Positions 1 to 11,633 are shown, numbered from the stretch's first letter. The stretch: DNA of 64,000 nucleotides from Cryptomeria japonica (GCF_030272615.1 NC_081410.1:114265933-114329932); one strand, 5' to 3'. The notes: generated by a model from the sequence alone, not told the origin. Numbers and translations: made by a program.

Positions 1-1308
1 AAGATTGCGGCTGACATTTTCCAACAGGAGATGCGCACCACTAATCCACCTGAAAATCCTCCCACGACAGGATACGAAATTGTTCCAACCACGCAATATG
101 GTCAAGCCATGATTGTGGAAACCTGCAAGTATTCACCAGAGAAGATTAGTCAAGTACAAAATGGAAGATTTCTGCCAGAGTCAGCTAATGGACCGATGGT
201 ACCACCAGGATCTCAATTCCCACCTGCATCTGCAAATGGACCTGTAGAGGATTCAGAGTATTATTTTCCACCATTAAACGACAGTGTCCTAGTAGAAGGA
301 ATAAAGGAGGTATTTCACCAATCATCAGGAGGTGTGAATCAAAGAGTTTATCACAGAAATTAGAGGAATCAAGAACCTCTAACTACGTCTATCCCTCCAA
401 ACAATTTCTCAACTCCGCCGGATCCCCAAGCCAGCAAGGTTCCAGAGTACCCGCAGAACACACAAGAATACAGACCAAGGAATATTGCACCTCCCGCGGG
501 AAATGAAATGAAAAGATTGGCCGCGCTGGTGTTGGATGAACTTAAAAAAGTTAAAGTGAGTCTACCACTCTATGAGTTGCTCAAAGTTTCAGAAATCAAA
601 GATGCAGTGATCAATAGCCTAAGTGAGTCTAGTACAGCTAGGTCAAATGTTCAAGCTACTATCAATGTGACCCAAGAAGAAGCCGATCCCCAAGGACAAC
701 CCGAACAAAATGAGTGCATGGTCCAGACCATAACCTTCCCAGCCAAAAAGGAAGATATGTTGGAAGGAAAAATATTACTCAAAAGGGGCGAAACTAGGAA
801 GACTCAGCCTACCATCATGGAAGGCCTCGCTACTAATCAGACTCTTCCAGAAAAGGAAGTCACAACTAAGAAAGATGTGATCAAGAAAGGAAAATCCACA
901 AACAAAGCCGATCACTCAAAAGAGGAGAGTCTAACAAAGGATGATCATTCAAAGATTAATGAAGTCAAAAATCAAGAACACAATGGCGATTCTTCAGCTC
1001 CTTCTCAAGGAAAAGACGAACCGGCCCCGTTCCTGCTATCAGTTAGAATATTTGGAAAGTTATTGCACAATTGCCTTTATGATTCAAGAGCTTCCAGTAA
1101 CGTGATGCCCCTGGCTGTCTGTCAAAGACTAGGTATAACTCCCGCTCCTACCAAGAGAAAAGTCACTCAGCTTGACAAGACGGAAGTTCCAGTCATGGGT
1201 GAATTAAACAACATTCATATGCAATTGGCCGCAGACCCAAGAGTCCAGAATTTCATAGATATATCAGTAGTGGATATTCCAGATTCATATGGGATGCTCC
1301 TAAGTTGA
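1..1308 (+). pseudogene. gag tail and aspartic protease of the Tat-like gypsy element
   Basis: Residues from base 1 to about 1000 are proline-, asparagine- and lysine-rich, as in gag linkers. A retropepsin-like domain follows at about 1021-1305. Its active-site triplet, normally D-S/T-G, reads D-S-R (codons 1081-1089), followed by A-S and a hydrophobic strand, so the protease is probably dead. Two stops break the frame: TAG at 361-363 and TGA at 1306-1308. The second lies inside a well-conserved block, between LLS and DWS, where I recall an arginine in relatives, so a CGA-to-TGA transition would explain it (inference). The bases between 364 and 508 are open in the same frame, which shows that the TAG is a late mutation. 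No upstream start codon is in the window. Confidence 0.8.
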
Positions 1309-4300
1309 GATTGGTCACGAAAATTGAATGGATATGTATCGACTGATTTCGCGCATATGTGGCTCCCATGGAGAGGAGTCCCGAATCAAATCAAGATTGA
1401 TAGCACTCCAAGGTTGAGACTGATGATAACTGAATATGGGGAAGACAATGAAGTCCTGTTTTTAGAATCTGACTTGGGGACGTACAAGCCTAAAGTGGAG
1501 GAAGTTTTAATGATGCAAAACGTGCAAGATGAAGATACCCAGCAAGAGGTGATAGAATCTACGAAGATAGTCATTGAAAGCGATCAAGGATCCGACCAAG
1601 AGGATGAAGGGATGTTTGAAAATTTCAGAAGGTTCGTACATAGAAACATCCAGCAAAGCGTGCAACTTGGCAACCTAGCATCCGTCCGAGATTTGCTTCT
1701 TCTGAATTGGTGTAGAATTCATAATGCCGTCCACTCAGAATTATCCTGTGCTTTATGCCGGACCGCATTGGAGCAAGTATACAAAAGAGCCCCACAGACA
1801 TTGGTCTTAGAAGAAATTCAAGGTTCAGAAAATGAAAGTTCTGTGAAAGACGAAGTCTTATTTGATACATCATCTGAAAGTCAGGAAGGCCCAGAAACAG
1901 AAAGACAAGAAAATCAAATATGGACATTAAGGTTCGATGGATCTAAGTCTAAACAAGGATCTGGGGCTGGGTATGAATTAATTAGTCCAACAGGAGAAAC
2001 TTACCTTGCCGCTCACAGATTGCAGTTTCCTTGTACCAACAACGTAGCTGAATATGAATCCTTGATTCATGGATTATTATTAGCCATCCAAAAGGGGGCG
2101 AAAGTACTGCAAGTATATGGAGACTCAGAAATTGCTGTAAGGCAAATCAGGAAGCAGTATGTTTGCCATGATAAAAGATTGACTAAATACAGAAATCGAG
2201 TCTGGGATCTCATTGAAAGTTTTGAGGCTTTCAATATCAATTCTATATATAGATACCAGAATCAAGTGGCTAATTCCCTTGCACAGGCCGCCAGTTCATT
2301 GATACCATTAGCAATGGAAGGATTGAAGAAGTTCACAGTTGAGTTAGTATCAGTCCCTTCAGTCCCAGACACCATTACCAATTTCCAAGTTTTCGAAGAT
2401 GACAAGCATATTCTAGACTTCCTAACCAACACAGACGTCTTCTTAACACAAATCATAGATGAAGATGAAGTGGGTGAAGCAGAATTCGATGCTGAAGGTG
2501 TCCTAAATTTAAAGACAAATACTATTCCAAAAGGAATGGTTGAATTAGAAAGGATTTTTGACCCTGACAAGTTGAAAGAAAAGAAGAACCACAGTTCGGA
2601 AGGAAACATGTGTGATACGATCAATCTAGGTGATGAGACACAAGTTAAGAATGTCTTCATTGGAAAGTCCTGCACAGCGACTGAAAGAGATGGAATCCTG
2701 AAAAATATGAGGGACTTCCCAGATGTCATCGCATGGAGTTATGAAGATCTTAAGACCTACGATACTGCAATTATCACTCACACAATCCCGTTGAAGCCAG
2801 GAAGCAAGCCATTCAAGCAAAGACAAAGACCCGTCAATCCTTTATTGGAACCACTGATATACCAAGAAGTGAAGAAGTTACTCACAGCCAAGATCATCTT
2901 CCCAGTGAGACACTCGACGTGGGTCGCCAACTTGGTACCTGTTAGAAAGAAAAATGGAGAGATCAGATTGTGTGTTGATTTCAGAAATCTCAACCGAGCA
3001 TCAGAGAAAGATAATTATCCGCTACCATCATTAGATGAAGTGTTGCAGATTGTCAATGGATCGCAGATGATGTCTTTTCTAGATGGATATTCAGGATATA
3101 ACCAAGTTCTAGTCGAACCTGAAGATCGACTAAAGACTGCTTTCACCACCAAGTGGGGAACATTTGCTTACAAGAGGATGCCTTTTGGACTTATAAACGC
3201 CGGGGCCACGTTCCAGAGAGCTATGGATATCGCTTTCAGAGATTTAATTGGTAAATGCATTATCATATATATGGATGACATCACAGTTTTCTCTAGGCAG
3301 AGAGAAGATCATGTGGACGACTTAAGAAGAGTTTTCCAAAGATGCAGAAGATACGGTGTCTCCCTCAATCCAAAGAAATGCATATTTGGAGTCACAAAAG
3401 GAAAGCTTTTAGGACATGTCATTTCAGAAAAAGGAATATCTATTGATCCTGAAAGAGTGAAGGCCATATCCACTATCAATTTGCCGGCTAGCAAGAAGAA
3501 ACTCAAGTCATTTTTTGGCAAGATCAACTTTGTCCGAAAGTTCATCACCGGATTTGCAGAAATCGTTAGACCTTTGAATGAGATGCTGAAGAAGGACGCC
3601 AAAATTGAATGGACTCCACAAGCTAAAAGGGCGTTTGAAGAAATAAAGACTGCCATCTCAGAGGCACCAGTATTGATAAGTCCTGATTATCTCAAGCCCT
3701 TTTATTTATATTCCTTCGCTTCTGACTACACTTGTGCCGCTATTCTGACCCAGAGAAGTGAAGAAAGGGATGAAAATCCGATTGCATTCATGAGCACCCC
3801 ATTGAAAGATGCAGAACTCAGATATCCTAACATTGAAAAGCAAGCATACGCCTTAGTAAAGGCAGTAAAGAAATTCAGACATTACCTCCTGAGAGCCAAG
3901 ATTTATGCAATAGTGCCTGATGCAGCCGTCAAGACTCTTCTCATGCAAAACGAATTAGGAGAAAGAAGAGGTAAGTGGGTCGCCATTATCCAAGAGTTTG
4001 ATATTGAGATACAACCCATGAAACTTGTCCGAGGGCAAGCTTTGGCGCAAACATTGGCAGTTGATGGACCAGGATTAGTCCAGCAAATTTATGAATTAGA
4101 AGACGTCACACACGATGAATGGTACAAAGATATTGTGACATACTTACTTAATCACAGATGTCCTGCCCGCATGACATCTACACAGAAGAGAGCACTAAGG
4201 ATGAAGTGTCAGCACTACATGCTTCAAGGATCTGTTTTGTATCGCAGAAATCACGAGGGAGTATATTTGAGGTGTGTTGGCAAAGATGAAGCAAAGCAGA

Positions 4301-5373
4301 TAATTGAACATTTCCATTCTAAATTTGGAACCGGACATGGAGCCAACCTTGCTACAACTCACCAGATACTGAGAGCAGGATATTACTGGCCTACGCTTTT
4401 CAAAGATACATTTAATCATATCAGGACTTGCCACACATGTCAAGTCGCAGCTTTTAGAGAAAGGAATCCTGCCATGCCACTGAATCCAGTGATTGAGGCT
4501 AGACCATTTGCCAAATGGGGAATGGATTTTATTGGTGTCATTAACCCCGCATCCTCAGCACAACACAAGTACATCATTACAGCTACAGATTATTGTACCA
4601 GATGGTCAGAGGCACAAGCGCTTAAAGTTTGCTCTACTGAAATTGTAATCAAATTTCTGGAGGAAAATATAATCACAAGGTTTGGATGTCCCTATGCGTT
4701 GGTTTGCGACAATGGATCGGCATTCGCATCATTGAGATTCTCAAATTGGGCTTTTGAGTACGGAATAACCCTCAAATTCTCATCAAATTATTATCCTCAG
4801 GGTAATGGGTTAGCTGAATCCACCAACAAGGATTTACTCAGCGTCATCAAGAAATTACTAGAGAGAAGTCCAAGAGAATGGCACACCCAGTTAAGATTCG
4901 CTTTATGGGCGGATAGAATCAGGACAAAGAACGCATTAGGCATTTCGCCTTATTTTCTAGTTTATGGCCAAGACCCAGTCTTCCCCATGCAACTCAGGAT
5001 CCCGACTTTGAAATTTATTCAGGAGTACATGGAAGACACTGATGCAGTACAAGCCCGACTAACGCAGTTAATGAACCTGGAAGAAAAGAGAGATCAAGCA
5101 TTAGAGAACTTTGCGAAACACCAAGGAGTGGTGAAGAGATGGTTTGATCGCCAAGCAAGAGTCAAGGCATTTCGAATTTCGGATCTCGTCCTGTATTGGG
5201 ACAAAGCACATGAAAAACGAGGTGAACATGATAAGTTTGATAAGCTTTGGAAAGGCCCTTATCAAATTTCAGAGATATTGGGAGAAAACGCATTTAGGTT
5301 GCAGACTTTAACTGGAGAAGACATCCGGTTGCCTGTCAATGGGAGGTATCTCAAACATTATTTCCAGTCCTGA
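1309..5373 (+). CDS. Pol polyprotein: RNase H, reverse transcriptase, RNase H, integrase (Tat-like gypsy)
   Basis: Open frame of about 1350 codons with no internal stop. Counting from codon 1324, residues about 200-330 form a first RNase H domain (FDGS at 203-206, later GDSE and a conserved VANSLAQ stretch). Residues about 450-480 form a linker, and RT follows at about 490-680 with the catalytic YMDD at 649-652. A second, degenerate gypsy RNase H lies at about 790-920. Integrase has an HHCC zinc-binding part near 990-1040 and a catalytic triad D1068, D1129, E1165, giving the expected 35-residue D-E spacing. The protein ends about 180 residues later without a chromodomain. No ATG start is apparent, because the frame continues from gag-protease. 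It would copy and integrate element cDNA, but the upstream TGA separates it from gag. Confidence 0.88.
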   Translation, partial: DWSRKLNGYVSTDFAHMWLPWRGVPNQIKIDSTPRLRLMITEYGEDNEVLFLESDLGTYKPKVEEVLMMQNVQDEDTQQEVIESTKIVIESDQGSDQEDEGMFENFRRFVHRNIQQSVQLGNLASVRDLLLLNWCRIHNAVHSELSCALCRTALEQVYKRAPQTLVLEEIQGSENESSVKDEVLFDTSSESQEGPETERQENQIWTLRFDGSKSKQGSGAGYELISPTGETYLAAHRLQFPCTNNVAEYESLIHGLLLAIQKGAKVLQVYGDSEIAVRQIRKQYVCHDKRLTKYRNRVWDLIESFEAFNINSIYRYQNQVANSLAQAASSLIPLAMEGLKKFTVELVSVPSVPDTITNFQVFEDDKHILDFLTNTDVFLTQIIDEDEVGEAEFDAEGVLNLKTNTIPKGMVELERIFDPDKLKEKKNHSSEGNMCDTINLGDETQVKNVFIGKSCTATERDGILKNMRDFPDVIAWSYEDLKTYDTAIITHTIPLKPGSKPFKQRQRPVNPLLEPLIYQEVKKLLTAKIIFPVRHSTWVANLVPVRKKNGEIRLCVDFRNLNRASEKDNYPLPSLDEVLQIVNGSQMMSFLDGYSGYNQVLVEPEDRLKTAFTTKWGTFAYKRMPFGLINAGATFQRAMDIAFRDLIGKCIIIYMDDITVFSRQREDHVDDLRRVFQRCRRYGVSLNPKKCIFGVTKGKLLGHVISEKGISIDPERVKAISTINLPASKKKLKSFFGKINFVRKFITGFAEIVRPLNEMLKKDAKIEWTPQAKRAFEEIKTAISEAPVLISPDYLKPFYLYSFASDYTCAAILTQRSEERDENPIAFMSTPLKDAELRYPNIEKQAYALVKAVKKFRHYLLRAKIYAIVPDAAVKTLLMQNELGERRGKWVAIIQEFDIEIQPMKLVRGQALAQTLAVDGPGLVQQIYELEDVTHDEWYKDIVTYLLNHRCPARMTSTQKRALRMKCQHYMLQGSVLYRRNHEGVYLRCVGKDEAKQIIEHFHSKFGTGHGANLATTHQILRAGYYWPTLFKDTFNHIRTCHTCQVAAFRERNPAMPLNPVIEARPFAKWGMDFIGVINPASSAQHKYIITATDYCTRWSEAQALKVCSTEIVIKFLEENIITRFGCPYALVCDNGSAFASLRFSNWAFEYGITLKFSSNYYPQGNGLAESTNKDLLSVIKKLLERSPREWHTQLRFALWADRIRTKNALGISPYFLVYGQDPVFPMQLRIPTLKFIQEYMEDTDAVQARLTQLMNLEEKRDQALENFAKHQGVVKRWFDRQARVKAFRISDLVLYWDKAHEKRGEHDKFDKLWKGPYQISEILGENAFRLQTLTGEDIRLPVNGRYLKHYFQS

Positions 5374-5818
5374 AATGCCCAAGGCCTTCCCTTGTACATA
5401 GCTAGTTTAGTTTGTTTTCGTTGTTTTCCGTTTGTTTGTTTTTTTGTTTCGCTTTGGTTTGCCTTTTGTTTTCGTTCTTAGTTTAGGTGTTTTGTTTTAG
5501 GTTAGTTGTTTTGTTTTGAGGGGTATCCATTTGACAGTGGGTGATTTTGTTATATAATGCTCTGACTTCCCACTAGATTGTTGGTTGCATTTGGAAAATC
5601 ATGAGGTCTTTTGGAATAGCAAAGGGAGTTTCTTTTAATAAAGCTTTGAGTCAGGGCGTATTTGCATTGAAGTAGATTAGCTTATTGAACTTACGTATTT
5701 TTGTCCTCCAGTTATTATATTTTCACACACTTATAATCTCCGAGTCATTATGGTTTACAGGCGAAGCTGTGATCAGTGAAAAGTCCGTGTATGATGGTGT
5801 ACAAAATACACGTCAACA
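5374..5818. other. Non-coding 3' flank of the Tat-like gypsy, LTR-like end
   Basis: After the pol stop the sequence is T-rich (TTTGTTTTCGTT repeats), then a short purine stretch, GAGGGG near 5518-5523, could be a polypurine tract. The block ends at 5818 in ACACGTCAACA. Read in reverse this is TGTTGACGTGT, the same start as the giant elements at 22339, 41410 and 60002. That suggests an LTR terminus, but I could find neither a matching duplicate nor a target duplication. Confidence 0.35.
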
Positions 5819-7780
5819 CAACCTCATGCGGCACTGGCAAACCTTACTCATGACTTCCATTGCGGACAAGTCCTTTCTTGCTCCCAGACTACGCCATCCC
5901 TTTTCAAGTGTCCACCACCTGACCACATTAACACACACCCATGCGGAATAGAAGTGCATGGCAACCCTCTCACGGGTCTCCTTTATCCTGATGCTCCTAG
6001 CACTCCCTTCAAGTCCTTGACTCTACTCTAGCACTGTCTTGTCGCACCGCCCTTGCACCCTCGGTACAAGCTTACAGGTCACCTCCATGTCTTCATCTAC
6101 TGAGTCCCCCATAAGACCCTGACTACTAACATTGACCCCATCCGGAACTCCTTAAGTCCTCCGACTCCAACTCTGCACACTCCTTGAGCATGCCCAGTAC
6201 TCCCACAGCACTGGCGCCACATGTTGGCCTCCCTCAGCTCCTTAGAACCCTCAAGCACCAAACATATCCCATGGGACAACTAGACTCCCTGAGCTAGCTT
6301 CTTGTCCGTCCATCTCCACACAATGAACACAACACTGGGGCAATAAGATAGCTTTATTGTTATGAAGAAATGGCCCATGGCCCGGTCTACAAACAATTCC
6401 AACACTGTCATTGGTCACTACCCTGAGTACTCCCCAAGCACCCGATTACAAGTTCCTGCCCCTAGATCTGCGACTACTCTTGAAGCACTGGTACAGATTG
6501 CGCTGCACCTCGCCCCTGGCTGTAGCTTCACACGTAGGCTCCAAATCCACAAAGACCCTGTCTCCTTTGGAACTCAACCTGGCGCACCACTGACTCTCTC
6601 ATGAGCCTGCGACGGCTTACCCAGTACACGACTCAGACCCCCTTCTTGAATGAGGACTCCAAGTCACACTGCTTTGGGCCCCTGGCCTATGCCTACATGG
6701 CTTCGCTGGTGAACCCGGTTCCCTGTACATCCTGTGCACAATAACTAGTTCCATGCAAACACCCAGTCTAAGTCCCTTAGACTGACAAAACACCTTGCAC
6801 TCCTACTTGGGCACCAAGCTCTTCGCTCCATGATCCAATCCAATATCCTTGGTCGCTGAACTCTTCTTCAACTCGGCTGTGCTCCCAGAACAACTCGCCT
6901 ATGGACCATGTTCTCTTTTCGGTCATGCAACTCAACCATCTTCGTCACCCTCTTGGACTCGCCTCATGGCTCGGCTCAACATGAGCACACTTTCGGAACC
7001 CTGTCCCTGTCGCCATATCCGACCCCAACTCTAGGGCCTTGAGATCTCGGATCTCAATGCAAATCCCACTTTAGGTAACCTAGGTGCGTGCCCAGCACAT
7101 CACCCCACTTGTTCTACAAGACACATGGACTTCTGACTCTGCAACTCTACCCACATAGCTCACCCAACTCTCGAGCTCCAACATTCTGACACAGATAGCG
7201 CATTACACGGCCATCCCCCTTACAAGATTTTGGGTACTCCATTTCCCCAACCGGGACAATCCATTGCATGATCATCCTCCTCGCAAGGGCCTAGTTACTC
7301 TGCTTCCCTAGTCCTCGGGTCATAGACAACTCCCCGGGAGTCATCCCCAACATTGGCTCAGCTACTCCGCTTCACTGAGATAGGGACCATGAGAATGCAT
7401 CCACCAGTAAACCTCACCATCTAATGATACGACAGGGTTACTCTACTTCACCCCTAATGTCCATGTAGGACCTCTATCTCCCTGAGACTAGAGGGTAGGG
7501 TTACTCTTCTTCACCCCTAGGAGGAGGTGTCTGCCTCAGACCACCTTGGTGCACTCCTGGCACTCTGCTATTCTTTCAACCGACCCCCATACATAAGTTT
7601 TTCGTCCAATTCTCCTACAACTGTAGCTTGGCATTAACCTTTTGTCAATCACCACAACTTCCACCTGCTAAGAATTAGAGGGGACTTATAACCCTAGAAG
7701 CCTACTGATCTCCCCGAGACAACAACCCCTTACACTATTCATATGGGTAAGCTCCCATAGAATGCCCATTCTGCATTCAC
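5819..7780. other. Unexplained pyrimidine-rich stretch without a recognisable gene
   Basis: About 2 kb with strong strand asymmetry: C and T greatly exceed G on the + strand, unlike the AT-rich flanks. Open frames are all under about 80 codons and resemble nothing known. Between about 7300 and 7520 there are imperfect repeats of a motif close to GGTTACTCTRCTTCACCCCTA. It may be LTR or leader sequence of an element on the minus strand, but I see no termini that prove it. Confidence 0.4.
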
Positions 7781-9020
7781 TTTGATATCTAAGAAGATTA
7801 GCTCATTGATTGTGCAGCCTTGTAGTGTAACTAACACTCTTGATTTGATTGCCAAATCAGCTTTCTACACCATCTCTCAGTTGTCCATTCACCTTTCCAT
7901 GATTTCCAGACCCCTCATACTAGAATCTGCTCCACTTTTTTCCATCCTTAAAATTTGGAGGTTGGCCCTAAATTGAAGCTTTGTGATTTGCCATCCCACA
8001 ATGGGTGCCCCTCCAATCCCAGGAAAGAGGCAACACCCAAAATCCTTGAAGAACAACCTGCAAATCGGTGTTCCTATTCAAAAACTCCCATATATCTGGT
8101 TTTAGCCAATATCAATGACACCCTTAATGTGCTGATGTGCATCATTGAACTCCCACACAAACATCATGCTCTTAATCAGGAAAACCACAGGTGCTGGTAC
8201 AGGATCTGCCAGAGATTAAAAACAATCAGAGAGGTGTCATTACCTGCTTTTATAAACAAGTAAAGTAAAAATACTTAGATATTGCTAACAAAGTGTTGTC
8301 CATATTTTTGTATTCACAAAAATAAACAACCCCTCTAAAATTTTTACTCTAAGGCACACTTACCGAGGCAAAATTTTGCTTCACCCTTGGATTGGCTTAA
8401 TCGTTAGTCCATCCTCGATCTACGTTTCAAATTTCATCGCGTTTCGATTTCGTTTGCTATGTTTTTTCTTCAGTTTCGGGTTTTTTCTTCCTGATTGCAA
8501 CTGAGAAATTTCCCTTTGATTGCAAGTTTTATTTTTCTCTTGTTATAGTGTTGTAGGGAAATTTTAAAACAATTACAAGTGCACTTTATTTAAAACTTGT
8601 CACTTGTAACTTACTTTTTATTTCCCCCTTGCTTTTTATGTCTTTTAAGTTGTTGTAGGAACTTTTTGGACAAATTACAAGTGAATTTAAAATTATAAGT
8701 TTAAATGAACCTGTAATTTCTAATAAAAATTCCTACTTAAGTGATTTTAAGTTGTGGCAGGGATTCTTTTTCTCTATTACAAGTTTTAATGTTCTTTTTA
8801 CTTGTAATAGGGTTTTTATTTCCTTATTACATATTTTATGTCCTTTAAAGTTGTTTTATACTTGTAAAGGGGATTTTATTTCCCTATTACAAGTTATTAT
8901 GACATTTGTTTTTGCTCTTTCCTCTCACAAACCCGAATTTGCCTTAGGAGTGAAAAAATCAAGCAATTAAAACTTGTAAAGGGGATTTGAAAACCCGATT
9001 ACATGTCTTTTGCTTGCATT
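7781..9020. other. AT-rich non-coding DNA with ACTTGTAA/TTACAAGT repeats
   Basis: No gene seen. From about 8560 to 9000 the words ACTTGTAA, TTACAAGT and TTTATTTCCCTATTAC recur in a loose tandem pattern of about 60-90 bp. Similar ACTTGTAA-rich sequence occurs at 15130-15260, on the other side of the unknown coding unit. The two could be flanks of one old element, but I could not align them end to end. Confidence 0.4.
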
Positions 9021-9025
9021 TTAAA

Positions 9026-10513
9026 TGTCATAACCCCTCTTTGGACATTGGATTAAATAAATACGATAATGAAAACATTTATTAATTAACATTTAATAAT
9101 ATTGGAAAATCGTCTCATTTATGAGACTTCACGATTTTTCTTTAATATATGATTATTAATATTTATTATTTGTTATGATTACTATTTATTATTATTGTTT
9201 TATTTTAATGTAACGTTCATATTTCAATTATTAATATTATATTAACTATTAAAGAAGTTTTACCATTAAAACATAAAATAGATATATTGAATATATTACA
9301 CTGACCGAGTCAACTTAGTTCACTAATTAATATACATTGTATTATGTATATGAATCAACTATTATATGATTCGATTCTATGAGATAATTAATATGAATCG
9401 ATTAATATATGAATTGATTCTATGTAATGCTTAATATATATGAATTGGTTAATATATAAATCAGTTCTATGTTATGATTAAATATGAATTGACTCTTTGT
9501 TAAAACGTGTTAACTGAGTCTTCTAGACGTGTTAATGCTTGACCGTTCTAAGTGGGGGGAGACGTATTGGTTAATATCATTTATGGTTGTTTGTTATTAA
9601 TTATACATAACCGATTATATCTGTATCGGTTTGGTTATTATTCCGATTACATTTATGAATCGGTTTGTCTTCAAAAGCCATCGGTCTCTTGGTAAAGAGT
9701 CACAAGCTCTTAGGAAGACTTTAAGTTTCATATATAAGTATGATATATCTCTTTTGGAAAAAAAAGGGGAGGAGGACATCAACAAGTCAATAATATACTG
9801 TATACGTGAATATATACATATAGATCGTGGGAAGTTTGTCTCTTATTAGTGATCCATTTTGGATCGCTCCTTGTGAGCAATTACCTTGGGCATACTATCA
9901 ATTGCATAAGGAACAAAGTCAGCAGTCCGGGAGAACACCATGTCTTATTATAAAGGAAGAAGTACCACGTGGGAGGCCTCTGATCTGACAGAGAAATCAG
10001 AATTTAAGGAAAAAGACTTCAACAAAAATTTAAGTTAATTAATATTAGAAGGAGCTTGCCAAAGTGCTTTGTGGGCCCACCCAATAATTATTCAGAATAT
10101 TATAATAAAAGAATCTTCCAATAGTATTTGTAGAAAAGGTTGAAGATTTCACAACTTTTGTTGTGTGTTTTAGCAGCAGCTCCACTATAGGGAATGGGGC
10201 CCACTTGTAATATTTGGAGATATTGTTTGTGTTTTCAATTTCAACACCACTTAAGCTTTTACAAGGAATCTGGAAATTTTTGTTTGTGATTTGAGCCAAA
10301 GGGTTAACAAATGTTTAAGAGGAGTCAACAACATGCTGAAGAATTTTGCTTGGGAGAGTGCCAAGATAAGTACTACTCTTTTAAATTCAATATTTTAATG
10401 AAATGTGTTTTTTTTAATAATTTTATGTTTATTAATATATTATCATTCTCACTTTAATTTGAAATTGATGTCTCAGTATTAAATTATGGTAAGTCTTAAA
10501 TGGGGACATTACA
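9026..10513 (+). mobile_element. Solo LTR (1488 bp) of a gypsy-like family, TSD TTAAA
   Basis: The segment begins TGTCATAACCCC and ends GGGGACATTACA, an imperfect inverted pair of the TG...CA type. It is flanked by TTAAA at 9021-9025 and 10514-10518. No coding domain lies inside, so it is read as a solo LTR left by recombination. Its ends match those of the gypsy element at 52245-61479 read in the opposite direction (TGTAATGTCCCC and GGTCATGACA), so both probably belong to one lineage. The interior is very AT-rich between 9050 and 9850. Removing it joins 9025 to 10519 without a gap. Confidence 0.75.
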
Positions 10514-10518
10514 TTAAA

Positions 10519-11633
10519 CTTGCTCCTTCTCTCCAAGAACCCGACCTGCGTTTTTCTCCTAGGAGTTTGAATTTTGGAGGAGTTTCAAACTGATTTTTGT
10601 GGGAGAATCTATGGGATAAGGAAGGCGTGTCATCCTTGAGCCATTTTTGTTGCATCTTGGGCCACGTTTTTTTTTGCTAAATGGAAGGCGTTTTGCTCCT
10701 TCTTGCCACGTTTTTGGCACCCCATCAATCCGTTTTTACAGCATTAATGGAGGCGTTTTTGGTTTCCTTGCTTCCATATGTGGTTTGCTGGGTGTATTGA
10801 CCCGATCTTCTTCCTCTTTGGATGCTGTTTTTGGTGATTTTGGTTGAAATCTGAGTTAAAAACATGGCAAGGGTTTCAACGTTTTGGTTTTGCCTTCTAT
10901 TTAAGGAGCTGATTGTTTCTTTTAAAGTTATTTCATCTCTTTGAAGGGCATCTTAATCAAGCAAGGTATGTTTTGTTTTCAGTTTTGTCTTTATTTATTT
11001 TTTTGTTGTTTTGAAATTCCTTGATTGATCATGATAAGTTGTTTGTTTTGTTCTTGTTTCAATTCGGGTTTGAGAGAGATCTTCCTATTTCTATCCTAGT
11101 CTTGAATGCAATTTGAGAATTGCGTTGTCTTTCCCTTCACATTTTTCCCTCTTTACTTGCATTCGGGTTTTTAAAATCCGAAGTAAGATGAAAATGTTAG
11201 TTTTTCCCCTTTGGTTGAAAAGATTTAATCTTCTTTTGCCAAAACTTCAAGTTTCAAAGTTGTCAAAAGCTTGTCTTTCTAATTTTGGGTTTTAAGAACC
11301 TGATTTCAAGTAGAGGTTTTTCCCATTCTCATGTGACTAAAATGAAGTTGGTCTTCCAAAAATTCAATTCATATCCATCCACATTCATTGACCTTGTTCA
11401 CAAACTTCATTCCCATCATTTTTCTCATGTCAAAATCCCATTTTCGCACATTCCTTCATTTTTCTTATTGCAAATAGAAACCCGACTGCAAATATGTTCT
11501 ACCTCACTTGCATACTTGTAACACATCTCCCAAGATCTGAAATTGGCTAAAAGCCAAGTTTCAAGCATTCCTATTTATTCACCATTTTCCTCTCAAGAGA
11601 GATAAGAGTTTTTCCCCATTGAAAAGAAGAAAT
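10519..11633 (+). promoter_or_regulatory. Putative promoter and 5' leader of the decayed coding unit
   Basis: A TATA-like CTATTTAAG lies at about 10906-10914. Some 60 bp later a purine-rich leader ends in CAAG|GTATGTTT near 10965, a good plant splice donor, so a leader intron could run to just before the ATG at 11634. No coding domain is seen between. The placement relative to the pseudogene supports a promoter role, but no transcript evidence can be drawn from sequence alone. Confidence 0.35.

Larger units (their letters stand above)
1..5373 (+). mobile_element. Ty3/gypsy retrotransposon (Tat-like), 5' end outside the window
   Basis: The window opens inside the coding region of a gypsy element. 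The frame that starts at base 1 stays open to 5371-5373 apart from two stops, TAG at 361-363 and TGA at 1306-1308, so this is one polyprotein region broken twice and not three genes. Domain order is gag tail, aspartic protease, a first RNase H, reverse transcriptase, a second RNase H, then integrase with HHCC and D,D35E motifs. The RT-RNaseH-integrase order defines Ty3/gypsy, and a second RNase H is typical of the Tat branch (family knowledge). No chromodomain is seen at the C-terminus. The 5' LTR and primer site lie off the window, and a 3' LTR could not be delimited with confidence. Confidence 0.9.

Noticed and set aside
1324-1326. Start of pol at 1324
   Set aside because: The codon is TTG and the frame is open upstream to the TGA at 1306, so it is not a true initiation site.
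5579-5818. A 240-bp segment with TGTTG...CAACA ends as a small LTR
   Set aside because: Flanks TAGAT and CAACC do not match and no purine tract precedes it. The right terminus is still noted as LTR-like.
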